From: Hankyongella ginsenosidimutans
GTDB lineage: Bacteria; Pseudomonadota; Alphaproteobacteria; Sphingomonadales; Sphingomonadaceae
Assembly: GCF_005144965.1 (NCBI RefSeq)
Contig: NZ_CP039704.1
Span: forward strand, 1,116,001 to 1,180,000
Reading direction: 5' to 3'
DNA: 64,000 bases
Shown here piece after piece: positions 1-10,537 of this stretch. A program made the translations under genes and the position numbers. Every line of letters begins with the position of its first letter. Within the stretch, counting starts at the first letter, position 1. The notes under the pieces are model-generated. The model did no database searches. It had not been told where the DNA came from and saw nothing but the letters and a program-made list of their open reading frames with translations.

Positions 1-1106
1 CCACGCTGGCGCGACTGCGTGGACAGCACCGCGATATCCGCGACCGAAGGCGTCGACTCGATGTAGCGGTCGTTGACGGCGACCGGCATGCCAAGGGTCT
101 GACCCAGATCCGGGACACGGTGTCGACGGCGGCGCGGGCGTCGAGGAACATCAGGTCGCCGGCCTTGAGCTGGCGCAGGACGCCGGTCATCACCGCTTCG
201 TCGCGGGTGACGGCGGACCCCATGATGTTGTAGGCGCCGACAGCGCCGGGTGCCTGCGCCAGCGCCCACGCCAGGTTGGCGGCGTTCTGTTCGGTGCTGG
301 CGTCCAGCTTGATCGTGTGCGGACCGGGGTCGTTGCGCGGATAGCTGAGCGGCTGCATCGGCACGCCGGCCCAGACCTCGTGCCCCTTGCCGCGCGCCGC
401 CGTCGCGAGCTCGCGGCTTGCCTTGCCAAGCGGCGCGATGCCAATGGCTACGGTACTCGGCAGGGTCTCGACGATCGCCTTCGCCAGCGCCGGATTGCCG
501 CCGACCTCCGTCACCACGATCGCCGCCCAGGGCCGCGGCGGCGCGCCTGCGGGCGCGATGTCCTGCAGCGCCGCAAGCTGCTGCTGTGTCAGGCTGGACT
601 GGCGCTCCGGCACAAGTTGCAGCGGCTTGTCTTCGCCCTTGGGGCGGCATCAGCGGGCGTCTCCAGCCTGGCGCGCGGGGATGTCCCGCTTTGCTCCATC
701 AGCGGATCGGGGTTTTGCCGGCGGCTGCCCGCGCGGCGGCCGCCGCGCGGCGCTTCTGCTCCGCGGGCATCCCGACGTCTTCGCCGCTTTCCGCCAGGCC
801 CTGTTCCCGGGCGGCGACCGCCATTTCCTGGTCGCGCTTCCAGTTTTTCATCATCGGCAGCAGCACGCGCGAGAAGGCGCCGGCCAGCGCGCTCAACAGC
901 AGGACGGCGACGCCGGCCATCATGACCATGTGCAGGACGCTGACCCGCCCGCGCCGGCGCCCGCCGCGCGTCTCGGCAAGGCGGGCAGCGCTGCTGGCGC
1001 GGATGATCCGCGCCGTCGCTTCCCAGTCAGTCGCAGCGGCAGGACGGGGCGGCCCGCTATCGGTCGCACCCTGCCCGGTCTGGATGTCTTCGCCTGTGTC
1101 GGTCAT
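1..1106 (-). CDS. Divergent polysaccharide deacetylase (YibQ family), partial at window edge
   Basis: The start at 1106 gives a short cytoplasmic N-terminus, one membrane segment at about residues 58-75 and an Ala/Arg-rich linker. A periplasmic domain follows with PWAAIVVTEVGGNPALA, LPSTVAIGIAPLG and TRDEAVMTGV, as in the divergent polysaccharide deacetylase family (Polysacc_deac_2). The family usually follows the CtpA-type protease, as here, and is thought to act in the cell envelope; its enzymatic activity is unproven. The reading frame changes near 700, 640 and 110, each fixable by one base, and the 3' end lies outside the window. The gene starts 12 bp after the ctpA stop. Confidence 0.8.
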
Positions 1107-1118
1107 GCGGCCTCTTTG

Positions 1119-2462
1119 CTACCGGGCCGCAGATGCCACCTTCGCCGGAGCCTTTTCAAGACGCTTCAGAACCTTGATGGCGTAATCCAACTGGAAGTCG
1201 TCGATTTTCAGCTTCTTCAGCGCATCCGCGGTGGCGTTGAAGCGGGGATCCGGCTTGTCGTCGACCTCTTCGGTCCGGCTTGCGCCGCTGCTGTTGTTGA
1301 TGAGGTGGTTGCGCAGATCCGCCTCACGCAGGCGCGGCCGGTTGTTGAGGTCCGGGTCCGAGAGCTGCGGCACCAGGATGTCCGGCTGGACGCCGAGTTC
1401 CTGAACCGACCGGCCGGAAGGCGTATAATAGCGTGCCGTGGTCAGGCGCAGCGCTGTGTCCTCGGACAGGGGATCAGGGTCTGCACCGACCCCTTGCCGA
1501 AGGTGCGCTGACCGAGCACGAGTGCGCGCCGGTGGTCCTGCAGGGCGCCGGCGACGATTTCCGACGCGGACGCGCTCGATTCGTCGACCAGAACGATGAT
1601 CGGTTTGCCGTTGGTCTGGTCGCCGGGGCGCGCGTAATAGCGCTGGATGTCGTCCTTGCGCCGGCCGCGCTGCGACACGATCTCGCCGCGCTCGAGAAAC
1701 ACGTCGCTGACCTCGATCGCCTGATCGAGCAGACCGCCCGGATTGCGGCGCAGGTCGAGCACGTAGCCGGTCACGCGCTTGTCGCCGATCTTCTGTTGCA
1801 GATCGGCGACCGCCGCACGTGTCGACGCGCCAACGTTCTTGTTGAACTGCGACACCCGGATGTAGCCGACAGTGCCTGCTTTCACCTCGCTCTTGACCCG
1901 GTTGAGGGTGATGATCTCCCGCACCAGCACGACGTCCCGGGTCTTGTCCTCGCCCTCGCGCGCGATGGTCAGGGTGATCGACGTCTTCGGCGGCCCTTTC
2001 ATCTTGGCGATGGCGTCCTGCAGGCTGAGGCCGAAAATCGGCTCCTTGTTGATCTGGGTGATGTAATCGCCAGCCTTGATGCCAGCGCGCGACGCCGGGG
2101 TGTCGTCGATGGGCGAGATCACCTTGACCACGCCGTTTTCCTGGGTCACCTCGATACCCAGACCGCCATACTCGCCGTCGGTCTGCTGGCGCATCTGCTC
2201 GAAATCGCGCGCATCGAGAAAGCTCGAATGCGGGTCAAGCGACGTCAGCATGCCGTTGATCGCGCCTTCCAGCAGTTTCTTGTCGTCCACCTTCTCGACA
2301 TATTCGGCGCGCACGCGCTCGAAGACGTCCATCAGCTGATCGAGCTGCCGATAAGTCTCCGCATCGTTCGCCGCCGCCTGCGCCGCCGGGGTCGCGAAGG
2401 CAAGGGCCGGCCATCGCCAGCATCGAGGTGATTCGGAGAAGTCGCTGCGTGCTTCGCATCAT
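1119..2462 (-). CDS. ctpA: C-terminal processing peptidase, S41 family
   Basis: Periplasmic serine protease with a signal-peptide start (MMRSTQRLLRITSMLAMAG), a PDZ domain (GGLGIEVTQENGVVKVISP) and a tail-specific protease domain. The Ser-Lys dyad is visible as S in DESSASASEIVAG and K in QRTFGKGSVQT. Such enzymes trim C-termini of envelope proteins. The start ATGATG at 2462 follows a GGCGGA ribosome site. Frame breaks lie near 2400, inside the exported N-terminus, and near 1469, in a CCCC run. After correction the protein is about 447 aa, normal for CtpA. It sits between envC and the polysaccharide deacetylase, the usual alphaproteobacterial order. Confidence 0.92.
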
Positions 2463-2530
2463 AAGTTCCGCCTTGTTGTCTGCATTATGCCCCACATTAG
2501 GGGCCATGCGCCACCAAACAATTACCAGCT

Positions 2531-3776
2531 CTAACCGCTTCGGGCCTGTGCCGTCCTCGTCTTGGAGCGGCGCAGCCAGGCCGAGGGGTCGACTGGCTGC
2601 CCGTTCTGCCGCACCTCCAGATAGAGTTCGGGCGACGCATCTCCAGGCATCACCCCACCGGTTCGCCGGCCCGAACCTGCGCGCCGACTGCGGCGTCGAT
2701 ACGGGCGAATCCGGCCAGCAGACTATGATAACCGCTGCTATGCGCGACAATCAGCAAAAGCCCGTAGCCCCTGAATTCGCCCGCAAAAGCACACGGCCGG
2801 ACGCAGCCGCCGTCACCTGCGCGCCGGGGCGCGTGACGATGGTGACGCCGCGCGCCGTCACGCCGGCCTCCGTGTGCGCGCCGAACGCGGTTGCGATCCG
2901 GCCGGCAGCCGGCATGGAAAAATTCGGCGCGGCCAGCGGCGCTCTGCCAGGGCCGGCACCCTGTCCGTTTTGCTTCATCCGGCTGCACGGCGGGTTGTTC
3001 GCGGCGGCGGCCGAGGTCGGATGGCCGGAAGCGGTGCCCGGGCAAGGATGCCAGATGCTCGCTGCGCACGTTCGCGGTCTCAAGCTTTAGCAGAAGATCC
3101 TGCAGGTTGGCGGTTTCGCGCGCGAGGTCTGCCAGCCGCTGCGACGTCTGGGCGTTCGCCAGACTCACCTGCCGGCGCGCGCGCTCTCGCTCCTGCCGTA
3201 GCTGCTCGATGGCGGTGCGGCTGCGCTCAAGGTCGGCTAGCTCGTCGTGGTAACGCGCCCGTTCCGCCACCTGTTGATCGCGCACGCGGCGCAGTTCCTC
3301 AGCCTTGCTTCGCAGATCGCCCGCGCGCGCGCAGCTCCGCGATCATGGCCTGCATCATGCCGACCGCGCGCGCCGTCTCGAGCGCGCTTTGCGGACGCAC
3401 CAGCACCAGCGCCGGCGGGCGGCGCGACAGGCGCTGAAAGGCGGCGAGCAGGTTCGCGATCTCCATCCGGCGGCTGTCGAGATCGGCGATTGCCTGCGCC
3501 TGCAGGCGGTCGAGCCGCGCAAGGGAGGCCTCCAGCGCGGACAGCCGGCGTTCGTGCGACTGAATGGCGCGCGCCAGGGCGACCATCTGCGCGGTCGTGA
3601 CCTCAAGCTGCCGGTCGAGCGCCTCCGCCTGCGCGGTCAGCGTATCCTGCTGCGCGCGCGCGTCGCGGGTTTTTGTCGAGCGCGCGGACCTGCTCGCGCG
3701 CAGCAAGGGTGCTGTCCTGCGCGGCGGCAGGCATGGCGGTGCTCAAGACCAGCAGGCAGAGGCAGGCGCGTTTCAT
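2531..3776 (-). CDS. envC: Murein hydrolase activator EnvC-like, LytM/M23 domain
   Basis: Starts MKRACLCLLVLSTAMPAAA (signal peptide). A long coiled-coil follows (for example LTAQAEALDRQLEVTTAQM), then a C-terminal M23/LytM fold with PAAGRIATAFGAH, GVTIVTRPGAQV and YGLLLIVAHSSGYHSLLAG. No complete zinc-binding HxxxD set was seen, so it is probably a degenerate LytM activator of amidases in septal peptidoglycan splitting rather than a peptidase. The ATG at 3776 overlaps the rlmH stop by 4 bp (ATGA), indicating translational coupling. At least four frame changes (about 3666, 3290, 3000, 2655) break it; the corrected C-terminus ends at the TAG at 2531. Confidence 0.85.
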
Positions 3777-4198
3777 CCGGCGCGATGATAGGGATGCCCG
3801 GCGAGAATGGCGAGCGCGCGATAGAGCTGTTCGGCCAGCATGGCGCGCACCATCATGTGCGGCCAGGTCATCGGCCCGAACGACAGCAGGAAGTCGGCCT
3901 CGGCGCGCACGGCGTCATCGTGCCCGTCCGCGCCGCCGATCAGCAGCCGCGTCTCGCGGACGCCGCCGTCGCGCCATTGGCCGAGCAGTGCGGAAAAGGC
4001 GATGCTGTCGAGGGTCTTGCCGCGCTCGTCGAGCACGAGGGTGCGGTGCGGGGCAAGGGGCGTAGGCCATTTCGGCGCCCGCCCGTCCGGCGATTCGGTG
4101 ATGCGGACCGGCCAGGCGATGCGCGCCAGATAACGGTCGACGAGGTCCGCCTCGGGACAACGGCCGATCTTGCCGACCGCCAGAATGTGCAGGAGCAT
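3773..4198 (-). CDS. rlmH: 23S rRNA (pseudouridine1915-N3)-methyltransferase RlmH
   Basis: Intact 141-aa SPOUT methyltransferase. It has the SAM-binding knot signatures RLLIGGADG and SFGPMTWPH and the conserved C-terminus RAMLAEQLYRALAILAGHPY-H. It methylates pseudouridine 1915 in helix 69 of 23S rRNA on assembled ribosomes. It lies downstream of rsfS, a very common pairing, and its stop codon overlaps the envC start. It is one of the few genes here without a frame break, which shows the reading frame is reliable locally. Confidence 0.96.
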   Translation of the reverse strand: MLLHILAVGKIGRCPEADLVDRYLARIAWPVRITESPDGRAPKWPTPLAPHRTLVLDERGKTLDSIAFSALLGQWRDGGVRETRLLIGGADGHDDAVRAEADFLLSFGPMTWPHMMVRAMLAEQLYRALAILAGHPYHRAG

Positions 4199-4207
4199 GC
4201 CGCGCTG

Positions 4208-4619
4208 TCAGCTGGCGTGGGCCGCCGGCACCTCGATCGACCACATCTTCTCCAGCCCGTAAAGCTGCGCACTTCCGGCCGGAACAGATGCACGATGGCG
4301 TCGCCGGCGTCGATGAGCACCCAGTCCGCGGTCTGGAGCCCCTCGATCCGCACGTTGACGCCGAGGTCGCGCTTCAGCCGCTCGGCGAGGTGCTGGGCCA
4401 TGGCCGCCACCTGCCGGGTCGAGCGGCCGCTGGCGATCACCATATAGTCGGCGATGGTCGACTTGCCGGCGAGCGGGATGGAGACAATCTCTTCGGCCTT
4501 GTCGTCGTCGAGCGATTGCAGAATGGCCGTATGGAGCAGACGACTGTCCGGGTCGGACGCGCCGCCGACTGGCGTCGGGGCGGGGTGGCGCTGCTTGGGG
4601 CAGCCTGGGAAACGGGCAA
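4208..4619 (-). CDS. rsfS: Ribosomal silencing factor RsfS
   Basis: The sequence LLHTAILQSLDDDKAEEIV, IADYMVIASGRSTRQVAAMA and GLQTADWVLIDAGDAIVHLF matches RsfS/Iojap, which binds ribosomal protein L14 and blocks subunit joining in starvation. After a break near 4252 (TTTT read as TTT) the protein ends GLEKMWSIEVPAAHAS, matching the family's LE..W motif. A second break near 4590 leaves the start unclear. A TTG at 4619, 7 nt after AGGAGAC, is the best candidate. The order nadD-rsfS-rlmH is conserved widely. Confidence 0.88.
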
Positions 4620-5332
4620 GCCGATAGTCTCCTGTAAGGCGGCGCTGCGCTCCATGGGACGCAGGGCCGCGGGTTGTCCGGCCGGGCCGCTGAACGCCGC
4701 CGCCCAATCCGGTTCGCGCTGGCGAATAGCCGTCGCCGACGCGCTGTGCAGGGGTGATCCAGCAGCACCAGCGCCGGCAAAGACCAGTCCGGCCAGCCCC
4801 TGGCGGTTGCCTGGCGGTGCATGAAGCGCCGCAACCGGGACAGGGCTGGAGCCGTCCAGCGGTGCTCATGATAACCCGGACGGGCGAAAACGGCAATCGG
4901 CACCATGCGTAGGATGTCGGCCCAGCGATCCCAGCGATGGAATCCCAGCAGGTTGTCCTCACCCATCAGCCAGATGAACTGCGTGTTTGGGTGCAGCCGC
5001 TTCAGCGCCTGCAGGGTGTCCGCAGTGTAGGCGGTCTGCAGGTCGGTCTCGATCGTGGTCGGTACGATCCGGGGATGGCGCTCGGCGGCACGCGCTGCCG
5101 CCAGCCGGGCATCGATGGGTGCCATGCCGGCACGGGCCTTGAGCGGGTTCTGCGGCGAGACCAGCCACCACACCGCATCCAGCCCCAGCCGTGCCAGCGC
5201 CTGTACGCTGATGTGGACATGCCCGGCGTGCGCCGGATTGAACGAGCCGCCGAGCAGGCCGACCCGCCGCCCGCGCCAGCGCGGAGCGTTGCGGACGAGA
5301 ATCGCCTGGGCCGCCGGATCGATGCCGTGCAA
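4620..5332 (-). CDS. nadD: Nicotinate-nucleotide adenylyltransferase NadD
   Basis: The N-terminal motif RVGLLGGSFNPAHAGHVHIS carries the HxGH nucleotidyltransferase signature. WLVSPQNPLK, FIWLMGEDNL and a corrected LHSASATAIR (ISSTxxR motif) complete the NadD pattern. The enzyme makes nicotinic acid adenine dinucleotide in NAD synthesis. The start is a TTG at 5332 only 5 bp below the glnD stop; no clear ribosome site was found, so the start is provisional. A frame break near 4745 hides the 3' end and no in-frame stop is evident before rsfS, so the end given is approximate. Confidence 0.88.
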
Positions 5333-5336
5333 GGCG

Positions 5337-8138
5337 TCAGGCCACTTCAGTCATGGAGTCGAGGTAGGTCGAAAGCGGCTCTGCCTCGTCCTCGGTGCCA
5401 GTCTCGCCCTTGAGGGCGGCGAGCGAACGGCGTTCCAGGCTGCGCAGGCGGTTGGCGTTGACGATCTTCTCGTTGGTGAGGTCCGTGATGTAGAACACGT
5501 CGATCGCCCGCTCGCCGTAGGTCGCGACATGGGCGGAGTGAACGGTCACCTTGGCCTGATACAGCGCATAGGTCAGCGCGAACAGCAGGGCCGGGCGGTC
5601 GGCGGCGTTCACCTCGACGACGGTGAAGCGATTGGACGCCTTGTTGTCGATCAGCACGCGCGGCTCGACCTTGAACACGCTGGCCCGGGGCGCACCGGCA
5701 GTTTGCCGGCCAGCCGGTCGTGCAGCTTGATGCGGCCCGCAATCGACTGCTTGATCGTTTCGCGCAGGCGCTCCAGCCGCTCCGGCTCATCGAACAGTTC
5801 CCCGGTCGGGCACTGGATCACCACATTGTCGAGCGCCATGCCCTGCCGGGTGGTGTGAATGCGCGCGCCGACGATATTGGCGCCCGCCAGTGAAATCGCT
5901 CCCGCCAGCCGGAAGAACAGCCCCGGATGATCGGCGGCATAGACCGATATCAAGGTGGCACCGGAGTCCATGTCGATCACCGTCGCGACCGAGAGCGCCT
6001 GGCCGGTCATCTCCGCGATGCGCATTTGCTCCGCGTTGAGATACAGCACGTCCTGCGGTTCGGCGACCCAGTAGGCGTCGAAGAACTGGTTGCAGTGGCG
6101 TTCGAAGTCCTCCTGCGGCCAGCCGAGCTGTTCGCCCATGCGCTGCTGCTTGACCTCGATCCGCTCCCGGCGGCCGCGCGCGGCATGGCCAAGCAGCAGG
6201 ACTTCCTCGGTCGTCTCGTAAAGCTGGCGCAGCAGCTGCCCCTTCCAGCCGTTCCAGGTACCAGGCCCGACCGCGCGAATATCGACGACGGTCAGGATCA
6301 GCAGCAGTTTCAGCCGTTCCGGGCTCTGCACTTCCGTCGCAAAGTCGAGCACGGTCTTGAAATCGGACAGGTCGCGCTTGAACGCGGTCGCCGACATCAG
6401 CAGGTGGTGGCGAACCAGCCAGGCCACCGTCTCCGTCTCCTCCGGCGTCAAGCCCAGGCGCGGACAGAGCTTTTCGGCGACTTCGGCACCGAGGATCGAA
6501 TGGTCGCCGCGACGGCCCTTGGCGATGTCGTGCAGCAGCACCGCGACATAGAGCACACGGCGCGAGTGGATTTTCGGCATCAGTTCGCTCGAAAGCGGGT
6601 GGTCGCCCGTCAGTTCGCCCTTCTCGATGCGCGACAGCAGCCCGATGGCGCGGATCGTATGCTCGTCCACCGTGTAGTGGTGATACATGTCATACTGCAT
6701 CTGCGCGACCACGCGGCCGAAGTCCGGCACGAAGCGCCCGAATACGCCGGCCTCGTTCATCAGCCGCAGAGTCGACTCCGGCGCGGGGCGATGTCAGCAC
6801 GTCGAGAAACACCGCGTTCGCCGCCGGATCGTCGCGCAAGGCAGCAGTGATGCACCCGGCGTCCTGGTTGGCCTGGCGCATGGTGGTGGGATGGATTTCC
6901 AGGCCGTGGCGGTCGGCGATCTGGAACAGCTTCAGCAGGCGCCGCGGGTCCTGGCGGAAATAATCCGCCTGCGGGATCGCCAGCCGGTTCGACTGCAGCA
7001 CGAAGCCTTCGAGGTTGCGCGGCCGGCGCTTGAGACTCGGGAGCTTGATCAGCGGCTTCTTGCGGCTGGTGTCCTGGATGTGGGCCAGGAACACCGCGGT
7101 CAGGTCGCCGACCTGCTTGGCGGTCCAGAAATAATGTTTCATGAACCGCTCGACAGCGGCCACGCCGACCCGGTCGCGGTACTGCAGCCGCTCGGCCAGT
7201 TCGCGCTGCACGTCGAAGGTCAGCCGCTCCTCCGGCCGGTTGGTCAGTGCATGCAGGTGGCAGCGCAGCGCCCAGAGGAACCCTTCGGCCCGCTGGAACA
7301 GGCGCAGCTCGGATGGCGTGAACAGCCCGACCCGCACCAGATCGGCGACATCGTCGACCCGGTGTATGAACTTTCCGATCCAGAACAGGGTGTGCAGATC
7401 GCGCAGGCCGCCGATCCCTTCCTTGAGGTTCGGCTCCACGACGTAGCGGCTGTCGCCCATGCGCTTGTGCCGGGCGTCGCGCTCGGCCAGCTTGTCCGCG
7501 ATGAACTGGTGCTCCCGGCCTGTCACTACCTGGTCGTAATAGGCGCGCGCCGCCTGCTTGTAGAGGTCGACGTCGCCGGCCAGGTAGCGCCCCTCAAGCA
7601 CGGCAGTCGCGATCGTCAGGTCCTCGCGGCAGGCGGCGACCATCTCGTCGACCGAGCGGCTGGAATGGCCGACCTTCAGGCGCAGGTCCCACAGGGAATA
7701 GAGCACGGTCTCGATCACCTGTTCGCACCAGGCCGTCTGTTTGAACGGCGTGAGGAACATGATGTCGACGTCGGAGTGCAGCGCCATCTCGCCACGCCCG
7801 AAGCCGCCGACCGAAAGCAGGGTCAGCCGCTCGCCTTGGGTCCGGCTGGCGGTGGGGTAGAGCTTGGTGGTTGCAGCGTCGAACAGCAGCCGCACCACCT
7901 GCTCCATGAGGAAGGCGTAGCCGCCGCCCAGTTGGCGGCCATGCTGCCGGCCGTGGCTCAGGCGCTCCGCCATGACGGCGCGGCCAGCGGCCAGCGCCTC
8001 GCGCAGGACGGCGACGGTCGCCGCCCGCGCCGCCCCTGTGTCGTCAGCGTCGGCGATCGCGCGGGCGATCCGGTCGCCGACGGCGCGCCGGTCGATGATG
8101 GCACGCCGCTGCGGCACATGCGCGAACAGATCCTTCAT
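5337..8138 (-). CDS. glnD: [Protein-PII] uridylyltransferase/uridylyl-removing enzyme GlnD
   Basis: About 930 aa after joining three frames (breaks near 6783 and 5690), the usual GlnD size. The nucleotidyltransferase domain shows SVGGFGRGEMALHSDVDIMF, the HD domain shows AVLLHDIAKGRRGDHS, and two C-terminal ACT domains begin at about ISVYAADHPGLFFRLAG and FTVVEVNAADRPALLFA. GlnD uridylylates PII when glutamine is low and removes UMP when glutamine is high. Its probable targets are the two PII genes at 42808 and 44770. The ATG at 8138 is chosen; an in-frame ATG at 8150 is also possible. Confidence 0.95.
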
Positions 8139-8880
8139 GGGCCGCACCATAGAGCCTGATCGGGATGGATAGAAGCATGATTGCTTCAACCGATGGTGTG
8201 AATGGGACTCAATCCGAAACGATCATGGTCTGGCGCAGTCTCTGCAAACGCCATATCGCAAGTCACGCGCAGGCAGGACTCGCCGATTCGACTCACGCTG
8301 TGACACGCCATTAAATGACACGAGTTTTGCACATATATTACCAACGAGAGAAATATGAATAAATCCTAGAGCGGTGCTAGGTAGTGGGTCATTTTGAATA
8401 GACCGCGCGTGGTGAGCTTGGACAGAACCACGAGCCGCTCAACCCTTCGTCCAGCTCAGGGTAAGCGGCAAAGTTTCAAAATGACCCACTACCCGGCACC
8501 AGGCAATAAAATGGCGGCGCCGGCAATGCTACAGAATGGCTGTAAACTGGAGGGCAACCTGCTATGGGGACGGCGGCGCGCGTGACACGGTGAATCTCCC
8601 GGCCGTAGCAGTTGGCCTTCGGCCAGCGAGCGCAATGTGAGGGACATGGGAGTCCTCACCGCGCGCCACAGCCGTCGCCTTGTTTCTGTCGGCAGGCTTT
8701 ACAAACAGGCCCGGCCGCCCAGGTGAGCAAGGCGTAAAACCTGTGTCATCAATTTGTTAGAATATTGGTATAAAAGTTGCTGTTGGTAAGCAGGTTGTGG
8801 CACATACGGGGTGCGGTTGCACCGTGGTCCCGCCCTGATGTAGACAGGGGCTGCAACCGAGGGAACAAGGTGCATCAACG
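8139..8880. other. Intergenic region with repeats, no gene seen
   Basis: About 740 bp between the divergent glnD and Tat-protein genes. It holds a degenerate single unit of the MITE-like family (8150-8236, starting TAGAGCCTGATCGG) and a palindrome-flanked copy of the GTGAGC repeat (8381-8492). An AT-rich stretch at about 8745-8790 could contain the promoter of the following cassette, although no convincing -35/-10 pair can be defined. Short open frames here have no recognisable product. Confidence 0.5.
8381..8492. repeat. GTGAGC-family dispersed repeat inside an inverted repeat
   Basis: A core at 8404-8468 reads like GTGGTGAGCTTGGACAGAAC and then CCACGAGCCGCTC. It is closely related to copies at 41588-41653, 48664-48728 (inverted) and 52696-52762. 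Here the core is bracketed by inverted arms: GTAGTGGGTCATTTTGA at 8381-8397 and its complement at 8476-8492. Similar palindromic intergenic repeats are common in alphaproteobacteria. No coding potential. Confidence 0.75.
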
Positions 8881-9347
8881 ATGACGGATCACGCGGACAA
8901 GTCGCAGAACACGCAGGCGCAGGATGCTGCGGCATCGCCCTCGCGTCGGCAGCTTCTGCGCTTCGGCGTTGCTGCTGCGCCGCTGGTTTTGACCGTGCGC
9001 GCCGCGCACGCGACGCAGGTCGTCAATTCCGTCTCCAACTGCTTCGTGCCGGTGCCGCAGATCGTTGATGGGGCCGGCAACCCGAAATACCTCCCCGGTC
9101 AGGTGCGCAAGAATCCGTCGTTCAATGTCAAAGCCAATGGCGGTCCTTACAACCCGCCATCGCCCCTCCCGGCGGCGCAACCAACGGCTACTATGGCCAG
9201 CAGGTTCTGCAGATGGCGAACAACGGCGGCCGCCCGGCCAACCAGAGCGCGCACCTGAACTACATCGCCCGGTTTTCCTCGCCGGGTAAGGGGCAATCCT
9301 GCGTCACCTCGATCAACTTCGACCAGTCGCAGCGCTTCGGCATCTGA
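8881..9347 (+). CDS. Small Tat-signal protein; putative substrate of the downstream modification cassette
   Basis: A hydrophilic leader is followed by a twin-arginine signal (SRRQLLRFGVAAAPLVL, then a VRAAHA cleavage region), predicting Tat export. The mature part is rich in Asn, Gly, Gln and Pro and has two cysteines (VSNCFVP and GQSCVTS). A frame break near 9175 is fixed by one base, after which the protein continues GGATNGYYGQQVLQMANN and ends DQSQRFGI, about 155 aa. I do not recognise the family. It lies 20 bp upstream of a PqqD-like gene and is probably co-transcribed, which makes it the natural candidate for the peptide or protein acted on by the cassette; that role is inference. Confidence 0.7.
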
Positions 9348-9367
9348 GCTCCGGCCGTCGGTTGCAG

Positions 9368-9664
9368 ATGGCGGAACCCGTCTATCATCATCCGCCCGAA
9401 CCTGACCGTTTCCTGCGCCGCGAGGCCGATGGCCTCACCGTCCTGTTCGACCGTGTTTCCGGCGAGACCCATATCCTGGCGCCAGAAGCCATCGCGCTGC
9501 TCGATTGCCTGCGCGACAGCCCGGCAGACGCCCGGACAGCCCTGGAGCGCCTGCAGGCGCACTACGAGATGGAAACCGCAGACGACCTGCTGGAGGGCAT
9601 AGCCCGGCAGCTGGAGGCGCTGTACGATCTGGGGCTGGCGAACAAACCTCCCGGGCGCTTCTGA
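9368..9664 (+). CDS. PqqD-like protein (RiPP recognition element type)
   Basis: A 98-aa protein with the PqqD pattern: a beta-rich start (LTVLFDRVSGETHILAPEAI), then helices (ALLDCLRDSPADARTALERL) and a C-terminal helix (LLEGIARQLEALYDLGL). PqqD-like domains bind leader peptides and deliver them to modifying enzymes. An identical gene order, PqqD-like then HPr-kinase-like, defines what I recall as the HPr-rel-A system. The ATG at 9368 is preferred over the TTG six bases earlier; no strong ribosome site is visible. It is intact, and the kinase gene starts 5 bp after its stop. Confidence 0.82.
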   Translation: MAEPVYHHPPEPDRFLRREADGLTVLFDRVSGETHILAPEAIALLDCLRDSPADARTALERLQAHYEMETADDLLEGIARQLEALYDLGLANKPPGRF

Positions 9665-9669
9665 AAGAG

Positions 9670-10537
9670 ATGAGCATAGCACTCCAGATCGGGCCGCTGG
9701 CGTTTCAGGTGACCCTGCCCAGCCACGCCATCGCGCGGGAGGCCGCCGCGCTCTACCAGGATTACCCGAAGCCTGATTTTGCCGGCTTCGCCGACTGCCG
9801 CCTCGCCGTACGCTACACGCACAGCTGGCGCGGCTGGCTGGGCCAGCAGATCACGGTGGAAAGCGACGCCCCGATCCCCTTCACGCCGCTGCCGGCGCAT
9901 CTGGCGATCGTCGCGGCGGAAATGGGGATGAACTATCACATCGCCATGGGCCTGAACCGCTTGCTGCTGCTGCATGCATCCGGTGTCGCGCGCGACGGCG
10001 CGGCCATCCTGTTCTCTGCCGACTCAGGGTCGGGCAAGAGCACGCTGGCCGCGGCACTGGCGCTGGACGGCTGGCGGCTGCTCAGCGACGAATTCGGGCT
10101 TGTCGAACCCGGCGGCGATACGGTCTGGCCCTGCCCGCGCCCGGTCTCGCTGAAGAACCGCTCGATCGACCTGCTGCAGACCCTGGCGCCGGCCGACCGT
10201 TTCACCCGGCGTTACCCCGGTACGCCCAAGGGCACGCTATGCTACATGCGCCCGCCTGTGGATGCGATCACCGGCATGCGGCAGCCGGCGCGCGCGCGCC
10301 ATCGTCTTCCCGCAATATGATCCGGGTGCGGAGCCGACGCTGGAACGCCTGACCGCCTCGGAATGCTTTGTGCGCCTTTCCGCGTCCTCGACCAACGCCA
10401 CGGTTCTGGGCGAGGCGGCTTTCGAGTCGCTGTGGGCGCTGAGCCACAAGCCGGTGTTCGCCATCGCCTACCCGGATCTTGCGAGCGCGCGCGCTCTCGT
10501 CGACCGGGTGTGGCGGGAGAGTGCCGATGCGGGTTGA
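9670..10537 (+). CDS. HPr-kinase-related P-loop protein (HprK-related kinase A type)
   Basis: About 288 aa after correcting one break near 10290. The Walker A loop is FSADSGSGKSTLAAAL, preceded by LLLHASGVARDGAA as in HPr kinase/phosphorylase, and followed by LLSDEFGLVEP, resembling the acidic HprK motif. HprK proper phosphorylates a serine in HPr. Relatives in lasso-peptide clusters phosphorylate peptides. No HPr gene is nearby, so a peptide or small-protein substrate is more likely. The gene overlaps the nucleotidyltransferase start by 11 bp, showing tight coupling. Confidence 0.83.

Noticed and set aside
317..5413. Long plus-strand open frames across the glnD-envC-ctpA block
   Set aside because: They are antisense to well-recognised proteins and owe their length to high GC content; no domain or start signal supports them.
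8699..8935. Minus-strand open frame overlapping the start of the Tat-protein gene
   Set aside because: No recognised motif and it overlaps a gene with a clear Tat signal and operon context.
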